From Palaemon carinicauda (taxonomy: Eukaryota > Arthropoda > Malacostraca > Decapoda > Palaemonidae), in the NCBI RefSeq assembly GCF_036898095.1, contig NC_090725.1:204599763-204663762 (forward strand): a DNA stretch of 64,000 nucleotides, in the 5' to 3' direction. Under the pieces are notes generated by a model. That model made no database searches, had not been told where the DNA came from, and worked only from the letters and a program-made list of their open reading frames with translations. A program made the position numbers and the translations under genes. Shown here piece by piece: positions 23,739 to 35,977 of the stretch; within the stretch, counting starts at the first letter, position 1; each line of letters opens with the position of its first letter.

Positions 23739-23912
23739 TTTTGAGCGTCTTTGCTTATATACTGGATGGAAATCACCCAGAGTGTTCTACAAACAATACG
23801 CTAAGCAAGTCCATGAACTGAAGCATGTGTGGCGGCAGATAGTGCATTAAAACCTGTTGTCTAGTGCTGCGATGAACAGTTAATTGATTGGGACTATCAA
23901 TTAGGGTAAAAA
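23739..23912 (+). pseudogene. D2-A tyrosine recombinase, last part
   Basis: Resumes the D2-A YR after D2-B. The YTGWKSPRVFYKQYAKQVHE piece (about 23757-23816) holds the nucleophile tyrosine box, corresponding to FFRHYAKQV of D2-E. It ends in the VHELKH-like tail. Confidence 0.85.
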
Positions 23913-24393
23913 GGTGTTGACACTTCCAGTTTGATACCTTCAAAATCTCAGGTGTGGAATTATACTGATAACACTTGTGCCGTGTGTACGTAGTGCACAG
24001 TGTTGATTGTATACAACATTTACAGAATTTATATTGGAAAAATTTATCAAAATTTTCAGTTTTAGAGTGGCACTCATCATTTCTTCCCTTTCAGGGAGGG
24101 AAAAATATTTTCTGTATACGTTGCACGTATAATTCCTTTAACATGTTACATTCGTTTCACTCGTTATTCCATTTAGTCATTTATTGGAAATAAATGTAAA
24201 TGTGTATTAGAATGTAATTGTGTCCTTTTTCGTCCTGCAATTTGCACATAAAAGATGCCAGAGTTCTCTTACTTATTTATTTAAGTAAACCTTATATCAT
24301 TGTATGCTGACAAACAATGGATATACAGTAGTTGACACTGATATTGTTCCGACAATATGTACAAACCGTGAGACAGTTTGTATATCTGGTGGA
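23913..24393 (+). other. D2-A 3' noncoding region, first part
   Basis: No frame is supported. It matches the D2-B 3' region (22426-22980). It is interrupted at 24394 by the TA-flanked element and continues at 26109-26343. Confidence 0.6.
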
Positions 24394-25191
24394 TACAGAC
24401 GCTCCCCAAGATACGAACATCCGTGTTACGAACATCCGGATACAGTATACGAACACAAATTGACGTAAGTCCAAACATGTTCGTAAACATCCATAGATTT
24501 CATCGCAAGTTTAAATTTTGAAATTAGCGCCACTCCTGACTTGTATTGACTATATGTTGATTTTGTTATTACCAATGTTCTACTTAATTTTTCTTAGGAC
24601 TTCCAAATAAATTAAATGAATGCCATTTATATAATGTTTTTCTTTATGACGCTGCCTAAAACGGAAACCTTCCATCATAATAAACAAACGAAGGCATTAA
24701 ACGTGCATGATGAAAGTGATAAATAATGATATTAAAAGCTTTTAGTGAATATGTTATTACAAATATTATGTACCGTATCTATATAAAATCCTACATACGT
24801 AGCAAAGTAGGAAAACTATTTTTTTTTGTGGGGGGCGCGTTTAATCATCAATAACAAACTGACCGCTAATGACAGAATGATAATTTACGATAATTCTAAA
24901 CTGTTACTAAAGATGATTGTCCATTGCATATCCAAAATACTTTTCCTAACTTCAGTTATAAGTCAACTTGTACCCCCTCAATTATGAAACCATCAAAAAT
25001 AAAAAGTATGAGAAGAAACAAGTAATAACCCGATTTTTAAAGTTGTCGAACAATTAAGTTACCGCTATAACGTTTGATGTGACAGACGGTGCGAGATTGG
25101 AGAAAGTAAGGAAAATTGAATCATGATTGATTTTCAATATAAATGAAACTTTGAGGAGCAACAAAGATATCATTTGTAGTGAAAAGTAGCC

Positions 25192-25193
<2 letters not shown>

Positions 25194-25262
<69 letters not shown>

Positions 25263-25272
25263 GAGTGTGTGT
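25194..25272. repeat. (GA)n microsatellite
   Basis: About 33 uninterrupted GA units followed by a short GTGTGTG run. A frame through it gives Ser/Leu repeats and is not a gene. Confidence 0.97.
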
Positions 25273-25736
25273 GTTGTTTTAAATGTAATAAACAAAAAAA
25301 TTTGATAGGTTATAACACATTGGTGCTTATGTAATATCAACTGTATAGACGATTTGAATAAGTTAAGAAATGGTATAATCGATACTTTGTTAGTGTATTC
25401 GTACACTCTCAAGAGCGGCAGCTAGACGTCAGCTGATCTGATCACAGCCAAAAGTAAAACAAAAAGAAGTCAACAATACTCGATTTTTAAAACACACCCG
25501 AAATTTAAAAACAAAAGTACACGCTTTCTTAATGTGCAATTAACTATTTAAAGAGTAGCAATTTTCTAGAATAAAATGATGTTTCCCAAAAAATAGTGGT
25601 TTGCTGATGAAATCGGATGCCGTATTTTTAGCTACGATTGAAATGGATGTAGACTCGGCATAATTTTTTCGTTTCGTATTTAATTGACACCAAGAAAACT
25701 AATTTTAGTTTCTTCATCTATATGTAAGTATTGTAT

Positions 25737-25737
<1 letters not shown>

Positions 25738-25772
<35 letters not shown>

Positions 25773-25794
25773 TGTGTGTGTTTGTGTGTGTGAG
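25738..25794. repeat. (GA)n(GT)n compound microsatellite
   Basis: About 16 AG units followed by TG units with one interruption, within the same TA-flanked element. Confidence 0.95.
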
Positions 25795-26343
25795 TATATC
25801 AGCTGTTGTAATCGAATGCCGTGTTTTTGTTTCGTGAGAAATTTATCGCCACGACTAACAACAACATACTGTACTGAACTTTACAGTATTATACAGACTA
25901 CTGTAATATGATAAAGTAAAATATTTGTAATAACCTATTTTATATGAAATGGGGCTATTTGTTGACTTCTACGGCTGAAAATCGTAGACATCTGAGTTAG
26001 ATTACGCTTACCCTAGACCAAAATTTAACACTTAACGACTTACGAACAATCCGCATTACGAGCAGACTCTCGGTCCCTATTGTGTTCGTTAGTTGGGAAC
26101 TGTCTGTACTTATGTTTGTTCATACAATATATGCTAACCTCGAGGCCTCTTTTCTACTGTCTAGTATGACTCTTCCCTGTTGGGGGCAGGAAGCTCTAAC
26201 ATTGTCTACGATTAGTGGTAATGATGGATAACGGTAACGTCATTTGTCTCAATGGTCCAGATGACCATAGAAAAATTGTCCCAAGGTTAAGGCACCGATG
26301 AAAGTCCACAGATACAGTACTTTCTAGTAATTCTCTGGTAAAC

Positions 26344-26437
26344 TTCCATCAGGACGACATGGCTTGAGCCCAAAAAACGGATTTTGAGCGAAGCAAAAAA
26401 TCTATTTTTGGGTGAGATAGCCATGTCGTCCTGATGG
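26344..26437. repeat. D2-A ICR
   Basis: Same architecture as in D2-B, but with GTCGTCCTGATGG at the outer edges: the complement of the left end (GGCTTGAGCCCAAAAA) joined to the complement of the right end (CGGATTTTGAGCGAAGC). The right ITR that should follow is cut off at about 26520. Confidence 0.85.
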
Positions 26438-26528
26438 ACCCACCCTCCTTTTCTATAGAAAAGGCCTTTGCAGAATCCCTCCCGAAACTATTATATCTGT
26501 AGCAAATTCCGTTTTCTCGTAGGGATCA

Positions 26529-27880
26529 ATGTTTTCGGCTTACCTGCCCCCAGTCAGAAGTGAGACCTCTCCCATGGAACCATTACGCCAGGCAACCGAT
26601 CGCCACCTGACTTGTAAGACGGTGTTCCTGCTAACTTTGGCTTCGGCCAAAATAGTCAGTGAACTTCATGGTCTCTCATACGATATCGCCCATTCAAGGG
26701 GATGGGGAGAGGTAACATTCAGCTTCATCCCTGAGTTTATTGCTAAGACTCAGAACCCGGGAGTAGCGGATCCACGATTCGACTCCTTCCGGATTTCTTG
26801 TCTCCGTACTGTAACAGATGACCCAGACCATCTCTTACTATGCCCATTGAGGAGTTTGAGGCCTAATTATTATTATTATTAATTGCTAAGCTACAACCCT
26901 TGTTGGAAAAGCAGAATGCTATAAGCCCAGGGGCTCCAACAGGGAAATACCCCATTGAGGAAAGGAAACAAGGAAAAATAAAATACTTAAAGACCAGTAA
27001 CACTAAAAAAATATCTCCTATATAAACTATGAAAAGTTTAACAAAACAAGAGGAAGAGAAGTAGGATAGAATAGTGTGCCCGAGTGTACCCTCAAGCAAG
27101 AGAACTCTAACCCAAGACAGTAGAAGACCATGATACAGAGGCAATGGAGATCTTCTTACACCCAGGCACTCGCACGATCGAGTTTCTTGCCCACCAAGTT
27201 TTGAACTTGTGGGCAAACAGTAATACTACCCAAGACTAGAGAACGATGGTTTGATTTTGGAGTGTCCTTCTCCTAGAACAGCTGCTTACCATAGCTAAAG
27301 AGTCTCTTCTACCCTTACCAAGAGGAAAGTGGCCACTCAACAATTACAGTGCAGTAACCCCTTAGGTGAAGAAGAATTGTTTGGTAAACTCAGTGTTGTC
27401 AGGTGTGTGAGGACAGAAGAAAATATGTAAGAATATGCCAGACTATTCGGTGTGTGTGTGTAGGCAAAGGGAAAAATGAACCATAACCAGAGAGAAGGAT
27501 CCAATGTAGTACTGCCTGGCCAGTTAAAGGACCCCATAACTCTAGTGGTAGCCCGTCCCCGTGTGCCTACACTATTCGTGAGCACAGGAAGGATCAAGAG
27601 GAGGGTCACCAAGAAGACCATCTCAGCATGGATTCGCAAGGTAATAGACCATGCATTGAATTCAGACCCTCCTCCTTCACGTTGCCCCAGAGCTCATGTC
27701 GGGCGTTGGTATTGAAGAGAAACTTTTCAGTGACGCAGGTTCTTCAAGCTGGGGTGTGGAGTCATCAGACCTTATTCACATCCCACTACCTGCAAGACAT
27801 GACCCACAGGAGACTCGATACGTTCTCTATTGGTCCTGTGGTGGCTGCATAACAGCTGGTTTAAAACCTCAAGCTCCCTA
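26529..27880 (+). pseudogene. D1-b tyrosine recombinase, split by a retroposon
   Basis: The first part (26529-26865) contains HLTCKTVFLLTLASA, then AKIVSELHG, where D1-a has AKRFSELHG, so the first catalytic Arg is Ile here. It continues through DDPDHLLLCPLRSLR. The second part (27553-27880) continues with the PRVPTLFVSTG box, KTISAWIRKVID, RAH followed by a shift, KRNFSVTQVLQAGVW and the nucleophile box HYLQDMTHRRLDTFSIGP. About 30 bp at the insertion point is not represented. It is inactive through the Arg change, the shift near 27695 and the insertion. Confidence 0.85.
26866..27552 (-). mobile_element. Retroposon with (AAT)n tail inserted in D1-b YR
   Basis: The left edge is ATTATTATTATTATTAATTG, i.e. 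an (AAT)n tail on the minus strand, followed by TGTAGCTTAGC/GGGTTGTAGC-type sequence. The interior lacks a long frame. The body continues to about 27552, where D1 coding sequence resumes. From memory it resembles a very common repeat in decapod transcripts. The tail suggests a LINE-mobilised SINE or truncated LINE. No clear target duplication was found. Confidence 0.65.
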
Positions 27881-28442
27881 TTGGACAAGTAGGAAAAGGT
27901 TGAGGGCATTGTTACCCGGTTTTAGTCTGTGTGAATGAAAAGGTTTGACTGGCCCTTATTCTTTTCTTCATTCTCCCCTCTCTTGGGGAAAGCAGCATCC
28001 TGGGTTCTCTGCATAGCTGACCTCAGACCACTGCAGGTAAACCATGCTCCCTTGTGAACCTAGTATTAAGACTAATACTGTTGCGTACACATACACTGAC
28101 GAGGTGGTATTGGGAAAGTCCTAGTTACAGTTTTTTCTTCTAAAGAACTCGGAATAACTTTATCTGGATAGTCACACTTCTACATACCTCAACACACAGC
28201 TTGCGTAGGCCGCGGACCTTGCGTAGCAAGGTTTTAGCGATGTGCAGGGACTCCTTATTTTTGAGTACTGATATACTCAGATAAGGACCCCCTGGGTAAA
28301 GCCAAAGCCAGATTGGCTGGGTCGTCCACCCTACCTAATGGGTGAGTCACCCGTATTAAATAGCGTGGTTTGTATTCCAGTTATGAAACAAATGACAAAT
28401 TCGTAGATAATTTGTATTTTTCCTAACTATACAAACCTTAGC
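27881..28442 (+). other. D1-b 3' noncoding region and left arm of terminal repeat
   Basis: Corresponds to 3969-4540 of D1-a and ends with the inverted-repeat arm near 28395-28442, interrupted after AACCTTAGC. No coding frame. Confidence 0.65.
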
Positions 28443-28806
28443 TTTTTGGGCTCAAGCCATGTCGTTGTTCCTTCAGTAGCTTCCTTAGGGTATATATGAC
28501 TACAGTAGATATTCCCAGAGAATTAAACTAAAGGTTTAACAGAATTCTAACTTCTGGCGTGAGTACCCATAAGGTTCCCCTTTAGGATATCGTATAATAA
28601 CAGGGGACATATGCTTGACACGCCACATAGCTATCTGCACCCCACATAGCATTTACGCTTCGAGGGGGAAGTGTGGCAAGATATGGGAGGAGCTGGTCCT
28701 AAGTTCTCCTCCTTCGGTACTGTTACTGTACTCTGTGACATCATAACTGCCGCCATGTTGGCCACCATTTTGGTTGACGTCATCATTGCGCGCCTTCCTC
28801 TTTCCT
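28443..28806 (+). repeat. D2-C left ITR
   Basis: Inverted to 36908-37289. The inner part, including CCGCCATGTTGGCCACCATT and GTTGACGTCA, is found in reverse near 36930-36970, so inner ITR sequence specific to this copy is shared by both ends. Confidence 0.88.
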
Positions 28807-31224
28807 TCTTACGTAGCATTTATGACCATGTGATTTTTCCCAGTTGTTCGCTTGTAAATTCATCATGTTGCAATCTTCTGCCCCGCCTTCTTCTGGAAAG
28901 TTGAGTACCATATTCTTGTATTATATAAATCAGCTCTGGCCGTAAAGTAACGCCCTTTTATCTCAAACTACCGTGTTTTGTGGCGGAGCTGTGCCTTGAC
29001 CGGAGGCGTCATGACGCCGACGCTGTTGTTCGCTTCCCATGCTTTATTTAGTTAGCCAGAACAACCTTCCCGGTCTTATAACTAATTATCAGCATTAGTT
29101 ATTTAGTCTTCATTGCTAGGAATGAGTTATAGTAAGCCGATAGTATTCTTTTTCGGCGAGTGTAGGTAGCCGAATTCGTAGGCTAGATTGCTAGCCTAGC
29201 CCCTAGGCTCGATAGCTTAGGCTTTCTTGTTTACTTTCATGCATGATATAATAAGTGTTCCTGGTGTTAAATTACGAAATGAAGATGTTAGGCATTTATA
29301 AAAAGAGATTCAGTGATTGCACATGTTTTTCTCCTAGGAAGTATGCAAGGGGTGTCGATGATCTTGGTAGTCGACTCCCTTGCCCTTAACCTAATGCTTA
29401 GGGCTTTTGTATACTTTCTCACCTCCCCAGTTACCTTATCTAAGGTAATCTCCTCCCTCTGAGGTAGCCTAGGCTACATCCTAGCCCTCCTTCCTTGAAT
29501 CGTATTCAAGTGAGGTTAGGCTAGGATTTTCTTTCTCCACTCATAGCCATAGTACATGAGCTTTGAGTTTGGGACAGAACCTCAGAGTACCAGTCGTTTG
29601 CCCCCCAGCTACCCCATTAGGTGAATGAACTCTCCTTTTGGTCCCTGCTGGTCGGCAAAAGGTTGGGGGCCTTTGCCCTTCCCCCTAGACCACACCTGGT
29701 AGGGTTACGACCCTTCCTCCCTGTGGCCTAGCGACTTGTCCTACACCTGCCTTCCCTGGACTGGGGCACATGTTCCCCTAGCCTAGGTTAAGCAGGCCCT
29801 GGGATTCTGTTTCTTTATAGTTTAGGACAGTACATAAGTGCTGTTCCTTCACTGTACTAACCTACCCTAGGCTGGAGAACGAATTCTTCCTACACCGGGG
29901 ATAATGCCGGTACTGAATCAGAACCCCCCCCCCCTGGAGTGTCGGTGAGGGCTCACTCCTTCCCCTACACTCCTCCTCAGGACCCTCTCCCCTCCCCCTC
30001 TGTCCTTTAGTGATGGCCTAGTCATCACACCTCTGTCCACCGTCCTACAACTCAACCGTGTGCCGGCGGGTTGTGGGGTCGGCCTGGTCCTTTCGTTGGT
30101 TAGTCCGAAATACTAGGCTTCCCGCATATAGTTGAACTATGGGATAGCATACGACAGGTCGGTCTGCCGGTGGAAGACCTCACTATCTTAGAGTGTTCTT
30201 CGGTCCTCCCTTGGGCCGCCACCCGCAACTCTAGCCGACTGCCGGCTCTGTTGCGGCTGGATGAAAGGTTGCCATTCTCTCCTTTCCATTTGAACACTCC
30301 TACCGGAAGATGAAGAAGTTTGGGTAGTGAGCTACCGCCCTTCCCTCCTTCTTCTTCTGTACTTTTTCTCTATCTCATCAGTGCCGGTCCACTGCCACAC
30401 TACTCTGCCGGCAACAGCCGTCAGCTTAGTCCCGGTATCCTCCTCTCTGTCTCATTGATTGACGTCAGGGTTGGAGTACCTAAGCAGGTCGCTTGCCGAC
30501 TGCCCGGGGGGCCGCCGGCCTTCCAGCGATCTGCCATCATCTTGAGGTTTCGCCCTCTCTTTGCCACATACTCTGATGGCTGGGAGAGGTTCCCCCTCAA
30601 CGAAGATTTGCCGGCGCCCGGCGCGCTTCCGGCATGCCGTCATGCTGCCGGCACCACCTAATCATTCTACTTCAGTGAACTGTCACCTCTACCCTGCCGG
30701 CACAGCGCCGGCAGTGTCTATTGTATAGCTATATACGATAGCCAGTACATCTATGGTATAGTACATACCCTAGTCAGAAAACTATGGTGTAAAGTTATGC
30801 TGTAAATTCTTCTAGCATACTCTGTGCATCCATGCGCAGTCCCTTGCCGGGACCTACCTGAATCGGGGAGAATCATTCCCCCCCTTTCTCTCTATGCTGA
30901 ATGAACTCAGCTCCCCCTCTCACCATTACTAATACCCTGGAGGAAGTCTAAGCTGTGCTTTATCCCTTGTGGATATTCCTTCCCCCTCTTAAGGCACTCT
31001 TAAGGAGCCCCTAAAATTAGTTATGGTATGAGGTCACGGCAATTGGCTGGGCGGGATGCACAAGTAGGTGTCTTTTCTGCTTCATTTCCAGCTTACCTAT
31101 CCTAAGCTTACACTTGAAAAGGAATCTTATATTGTAAGTAAAATTATTTTAAGACTAATCTAAGATTACTTTAAGTCAATGATATAGACTTCTGTAGACT
31201 CATGTACCACTTTTTTCTTTACAG
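28807..31224 (+). other. D2-C leader
   Basis: About 2.4 kb without supported coding. It is rich in GCCGGC-like motifs at about 30060-30720 and has a C10 run at about 29926. The conserved block GGCAATTGGCTGGGCGGGAT lies at 31037-31056, and the leader ends at the splice acceptor (TTCTTTACAG, AG at 31223-31224). Confidence 0.6.
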
Positions 31225-33162
31225 GAGGAGTTCATCCGGTGTGAGAGCGCCTTCTGCAGCGTTCGGCGCCCGGACTTTTATGGCCACCTGGCATGCTGAA
31301 CCCACGCCAGCTGTTCCGTTTCCCAAGGGACTCTTCGGTATTGGGACCCGCAGGTCTGCACTGCCTGCAAAGACCTGCTCCATGAGGCGTTCGAGGACCC
31401 CCCATCTGGGGAGGCCAGGGACATCGCTCGCCAGAAACTACGCAAATGGGTGCGTGGTTTCCAGAAGAACGCCAAGGGGCCCTATCTCCCTAGTGAGAAG
31501 ATGAAAGCACTGCTCTTTCATAAGGCATCTGCGGATGCTGTTATCCCCTAGCCAGAGATCCCCTGCGTCCAGATGACGGTCGAACTGGACGTATCGGACG
31601 CACTTCAAGACTAACATCTTGACGAGGTGGAACGGATGTTGGAAACGTCGGACACCACCGAAAGGACCCTGATGGCCGAGGGTCGAGAAGAGGAGGAGCA
31701 TACGGAGGCTCCTGACTCCGAGGGTGATGGCACCCTGGTCCCCTCTGTTACTTCCGTTGCTATCTCGGAACCCGTCCCCTCTACCTCTTCCACTCCTACG
31801 CCTTTGAGGGTGGACACCCAGGATAACCTCCAAGCCTTGGTGGCACTACTGGACAAAAGGCTTCGCCAGAGGGACAAAGACATCAAGAGGGAGATCCTAT
31901 GTCTGTCGAAACAGACCCCGAGGAAGATCCCTGTTAAGGATCTGCCCCCTTGCTCAGTGACCAACCCATGGAGGCATGCAGAACACATGCCGATCACGAG
32001 TGGACGTATCTTTGTCAACGACAAGTTAGACGCCATTCCCCTTGAAGAGGTGGAGTTTTCACCTAGCTTTGAAGCCTATGCGGACTGTTACATCCGTCTT
32101 AAGTCTGAGCCAGTTTCCAAGGAGGAAACCGAGCCTAAGGAGGTCATCGTCTTCGACCACACAAAGGCTCAATCTCTTCTGGCTGGCTGCCTGAAGAGTA
32201 AGGGCTACACCAACTCCAAGGTACCGGCCCTAAGCAAGAAACACCCGCCTTTTCTTGCTCCTGCCACCATGGTCTTCCCCTCCGCCGAGAAAGCCCTGTT
32301 GGCAGTGTTGAAGGCGGTGGAGGAAGGGAAACCCTGCCCTACATGGGAGGAATGTATGCCCCTCTCCCTCGCCCTCCCTCCCGACAACAAGAACTGGAAA
32401 GACATCCAGTTAACTTTCTTTGTAGGAAAGTTGGAGGCTGACATCGCTGGACGGCAGTTCAACGAGAACCTCCCCAAGCTCTCCGAATACCTTCTGCGTC
32501 AAAAGCTGGACACGAAAGAGAGGCTGGCTGCCTCCCTCTTCCTTCAAGTCCAAATGGAGACGATGGCTGGGGACACACGGACCCCAGGCTTCTACATGGT
32601 CTTGGCTAAGACCCATCTTGCCACCCTGACGAAGGACTTTTCCAGTTTCATCAGGGCCTGGAGAGCCTGTAGAGAGTTCGTGTTTGCGGATGCCACCGTT
32701 AAACACGAACCCCGAAAACTGATTTCCTCCAACATTTGGGGGAAAGATCTCTTCCCCAATGACCTTGTGAAAGAGATCGTCGACAGAGCCGCCACGGAGA
32801 ACCGGAACCTTCTCCAGAAGTGGGGCATGTCGAAGAAGAGGAAATCATCTCAGGATGAGGGCCCCCAACCTAAGAAGAAAACGAACAAGCCCAGACCCCA
32901 GCAGCGTCAGGCTAAGTGCCAGTCTCCGACATCCGCTACTCCCCAGTTGGTGGCTCAGCCCCAACAGACCTTTCAGTTGGTACCCCAGCCGGTGGTGGCT
33001 CAGTCACCAGTCTTCATGCCAGCTTACGAAACGCAGTCGACTACCTTTCCTCCCAAAGGTAGAGGTGCCGGCAGAGACTCCTCTCGACGTCCATCCAGAG
33101 GGAGAGGAGGAAGGGGAGCAAGTGGCCGAGGTGGTAAACCCTTGGGAAGCCAGAAGCAGTGA
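31225..33162 (+). pseudogene. D2-C gag
   Basis: From the acceptor the frame encodes the cysteine-rich start (RCESAFC), which breaks soon after. A second in-frame part (WDPQ-like, from about 31345) runs through WVRGFQKNAKGPYLP to stops at 31549 (TAG) and 31612 (TAA), then is open from 31627 to 33162. The long part shows KDLPPCSVTNPWRHAEHMPI, the DADIAG-equivalent EADIAGRQFNENLPKLSE, RACREFVFADATVKHEPR and a Gly/Arg-rich tail (about 33050-33150). It is collinear with the D2-E gag. The function is inferred to be capsid and RNA binding. Confidence 0.85.
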
Positions 33163-33164
33163 GA

Positions 33165-35000
33165 TGCTTCCGGTGGGAGGAAGACTTCGCCTCTTCCAGG
33201 ATCGTTGGACCTTCGATCCCTGAGCTCACAGCATCATCAAGAACGAACTAGGGTGGAGCTGGGTAACACCACCTCCAGCCTTCCACCAATTCTTCCAACA
33301 CTCCACCTCCGTCCTGGAAGAATACGTCCAAGAACTCTTGAACAAGAAGGTGATCAAGAGGGTAAAGTCCATCAGGTTCCAAGGAAGACTATTCTGTGTT
33401 CTCAAGAAGGACTCCGACAAACTCAGAGTCATTCTGGACTTGTCCTCTCTCAACAAGTTCATAGTGAACAACAAGTTCAAAATGCTGACTCTTCAGCACA
33501 TAAGAGCCCTATGGCCTCAAAAGGCATACACAGTCTCAATAGACTTGGCGGATGCCTACTGGGACATTCCAATGAATCGCCAGGCCTCCTCCTACCTAGG
33601 ATTCAGGCTTCAAAGAAGGTAGTATGCCTTTAGAGCCATGCCTTTCGGACTCAACATAGCCCCAAGGATTTTCACGAAGCTCGCAGAAACGATCGTCCAA
33701 CAGCTACGCTTACAAGGCGTCCAGGTGATGGCTTACTTAGACGATTGGCTGGTGTGGGCGGTATCCTCAGAAGAATGCTTGCAAGCTTCCAGAAAGGTGA
33801 CCCAATTCCTGGAACATCTGGGTTTCAAGATCAACACCAAAAAGTCTCGATTTTTTCCAGCTCAGAAGTTCCAATGGCTAGGAATCCATTGGAACCTTCA
33901 GTCACACCGTCTTTCCATCCCTCTGAAGAAAAGGAAGGAAATAGCAGGATCTGTCAAGAGACTCCTAAAATCCAAACGGATTTCAAGACGACAACAAGAA
34001 TGGGTGCTCGGCTCCCTTTAGTTCGCTTCAGTGACAGACCCAGTGCTACGAGCACAGCTAAAGGATGCATCGGGAGTCTGGAGAAGATACGCATCCATCG
34101 CTCGAGGAGATCTCAAGAGACCTCTGCCAACGAGGCTTCGTTCACTCCTAAAGCCATGGTCGGAGGCAAAGAACCTGAAAAGATCAGTACCTCTTCAACT
34201 ACCGCCTCCATCGGTTGTTATCCACACGGATGCATCGCTAGAAGGATGGGGGATCACTCCCATCAACGACAAGTTCAAGGAACATGGTCTCCCATATTCA
34301 AGACGTTTCACATCAACATCTTGGAGGCCATGGCGGTCCTTCTTACTCTGAAGAGGCTGTCTCCACGTCCCTCAGTTCACATCCGTCTGACTCTGGACAG
34401 CGACGTCGTAGTCAGATGTCTCAACCGTCAGGGCTCAAGATTGCCCCAACTCAACCAAGTGTTGCTACCCATCTTCCTCTTGGCGGAGAAGAAAAGATGG
34501 CAGCTCTCAGCAGTTCACCTACAAGGATTCCGCAACGTGACGGCGGATGCTCTATCCAGGACAACCCTGATAGAGTCAGAATGGTCCCTAGACGCAGACT
34601 CCTTCTCCTTCATCTCCCAACAAGTCCCGGAACTACAGATCGATCTCTTTGCAACGAGCGACAACAAACAACTTCCTATTTACGTGGCCCCATACGAGGA
34701 CCCCCGAGCGGAAGCGGTGGACGCCATGTCCCTGGATTGGAACAGATGGACCAAGATTTACCTGTTCCCTCACCCAACCTTCTGCTGAAAGTCCTCATCA
34801 CGCTGAGAACCTTCCAAGGAACAGCAGCCCTAGTGGCACCCAAGTTGCCCCGGAGCAACTGGTTCCCATTAATCCTGGAGTTACAACCCAAGCTAATTCC
34901 CCTGCCTTACCTAGTTCTCTCCCAGCAAGTTCAGAAGTCGACTGTCTTCGCTTCATCAAGGAAAACCCGAGACCTTCATCTCATGATTTTCTCTCCCTAG
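33165..35000 (+). pseudogene. D2-C RT-RNase H
   Basis: RT begins with the RDRWTFDP-like leader. It continues with KVIKRVKSIRFQGRLFCV (about 33344), ILDLSSLNKF, LTLQHIRAL, IDLADAYW, then a TAG stop (33620-33622), MPFGLNIAPRIFTKL and the intact palm motif YLDDWLVW (33734-33757). A second TAG lies at 34019-34021. RNase H starts VVIHTDASLEGWG (about 34215-34250). A shift inside the G run near 34250 moves it to another frame, which carries LEAMAVLL, VTADALSR and LQIDLFATSDNK. A second shift near 34770 leads to the end at 35000. It overlaps YR. Confidence 0.88.
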
Positions 35001-35977
35001 CCGTCAAGAAGAGGTTTGGGATCTCGAAGAAATTCTTGGACTTCTTAGAGGAATACAAAACAAAATCTACCAGAAGGTAATACGCCTCATCCTGGAAGAA
35101 GTGGGTGTCCTTTGTCGAGGCTAAAAATCCTACAGAAATCTCTATAGATTTTTGTCTGTCCTTCTTCATTCACCTTCATGGACAAGGCTTGGCAGCCAAC
35201 ACGATTTCCACCTGCAAATCGGCCTTGACAAGACTATTACTATAAGCCTTCCAGATAGACCTGTCCGAAGACATCTTAAACAAGCTGCCAAAGGCATGTG
35301 CTAGACTCAGACCCACACCCCCACCAAGACCCATCTCCTGGTCTCTTGACAAGGTGCTCCCCTTTGCCTCAAGTTTGGACAATGAGTCTTGCTCTCTGAA
35401 AGATTTGACTCAAAAAGTGATTTTCCCATTTGCTATCGCCTCAGGAGCCCGAGTCAGTGAAATTGTGGCATTATCAAGAGAAGAGGGCCAGATACAGTTC
35501 GCTGAAACAGGCGAGTTTACCCTCTTTCCTGACCCAACGTTTCTCGCCAAGAACGAGCTACCCACTAAAAGGTGGGGCCCATGGAGAATCTGCCCTCTGA
35601 AGGAAGATGTCTCTGTGTCCAGTTGAGAGTCTAAGGTCTATCTTTGAAGAACTTCGGACTTTGGCGGAGGACAGCTCTTTAAAGGGGAAACATTGGGGTC
35701 TGACTTGTCACTCAAACAACTAAGGGTGAAGATCACCTACTTTATTCACAGAGTGGATCCTGACAGTACACCCGCAGGTCACGATCCCAGGAAAGTCGCC
35801 TCTTCCCTGAACTTCTTCCAGTCAATGGACTTGAAAAGTCTTCGCTCTTTCACAGGCTGGAAGTCCTCGAGAGTGTTTTTCAAACACTACGCGAAGCAGG
35901 TGCACGAACTCAAAAGGTATGTGGTAGCTGCAGGTAGTGTGCTAAAACCTGCTGTTTGGTGCTGCGTAGAACAGTGA
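34743..35977 (+). pseudogene. D2-C tyrosine recombinase
   Basis: Overlaps the RNase H end in another frame, starting from the conserved LEQM methionine near 34743. The domain runs from VDCLRFIKEN through KKRFGIS, the core-binding FFIHLHGQGLAANTISTCKS, the Arg box ASGARVSEI, and ends with AGHDPRKVASSL and the nucleophile box FFKHYAKQV (about 35877-35903). Stops occur at 35078-35080 and 35243-35245, with a shift near 35620. All four catalytic positions (R, H, R, Y) are present, so decay is recent. Confidence 0.88.

Larger units (their letters stand above)
24396..26106. mobile_element. Non-autonomous TA-flanked DNA element (Tigger/mariner type)
   Basis: The ends are imperfect inverted repeats: CAGACGCTCCCCAAGATACG at 24396 and, as reverse complement, CAGACAGTTCCCAACTAACG ending at 26106. 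TA flanks both (24394-24395, 26107-26108). Joining the flanks gives sequence collinear with D2-B (about 22963). Inside is AT-rich DNA, a long GA microsatellite and no transposase frame. The 1.7-kb length and CAG ends suggest a Tigger-like derivative. Confidence 0.75.
5667..26520 (+). mobile_element. D2-A: DIRS1-like element, heavily interrupted
   Basis: The left end begins with TTTTTTGGGCTCAAGCCATG at 5666-5685. The copy then shows an ITR, a leader, gag, RT-RNase H, YR, a 3' noncoding region and an ICR (26344-26437). Three insertions break it: a Tigger-like element (11024-13254), the complete D2-B (15097-23738) inside YR, and a TA-flanked element (24396-26106). Removing them by eye restores collinearity with D2-E. 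The right ITR is missing: D2-A stops at about 26520, against D1-b sequence. The coding parts have many stops and the RT active site is mutated. Confidence 0.85.
26521..28442 (+). mobile_element. D1-b: 3' fragment of a D1 element (first segment)
   Basis: Begins inside YR and runs through the 3' noncoding region to the left arm of the terminal inverted repeat (TTTGTATTTTTCCTAACTAT at about 28413). D2-C interrupts it at 28443 and it resumes at 37290-37494. The YR is further split by a retroposon (26866-27552). Everything upstream of YR is missing at the junction with D2-A. Confidence 0.8.

Noticed and set aside
25170..25911. Frames with Ser/Leu and Arg/Glu repeats
   Set aside because: Produced by the GA/CT microsatellites.
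30320..30661. Pro/Ser-rich frame of 113 residues in the D2-C leader
   Set aside because: It lies in the GCCGGC-rich leader and has no counterpart in other copies.
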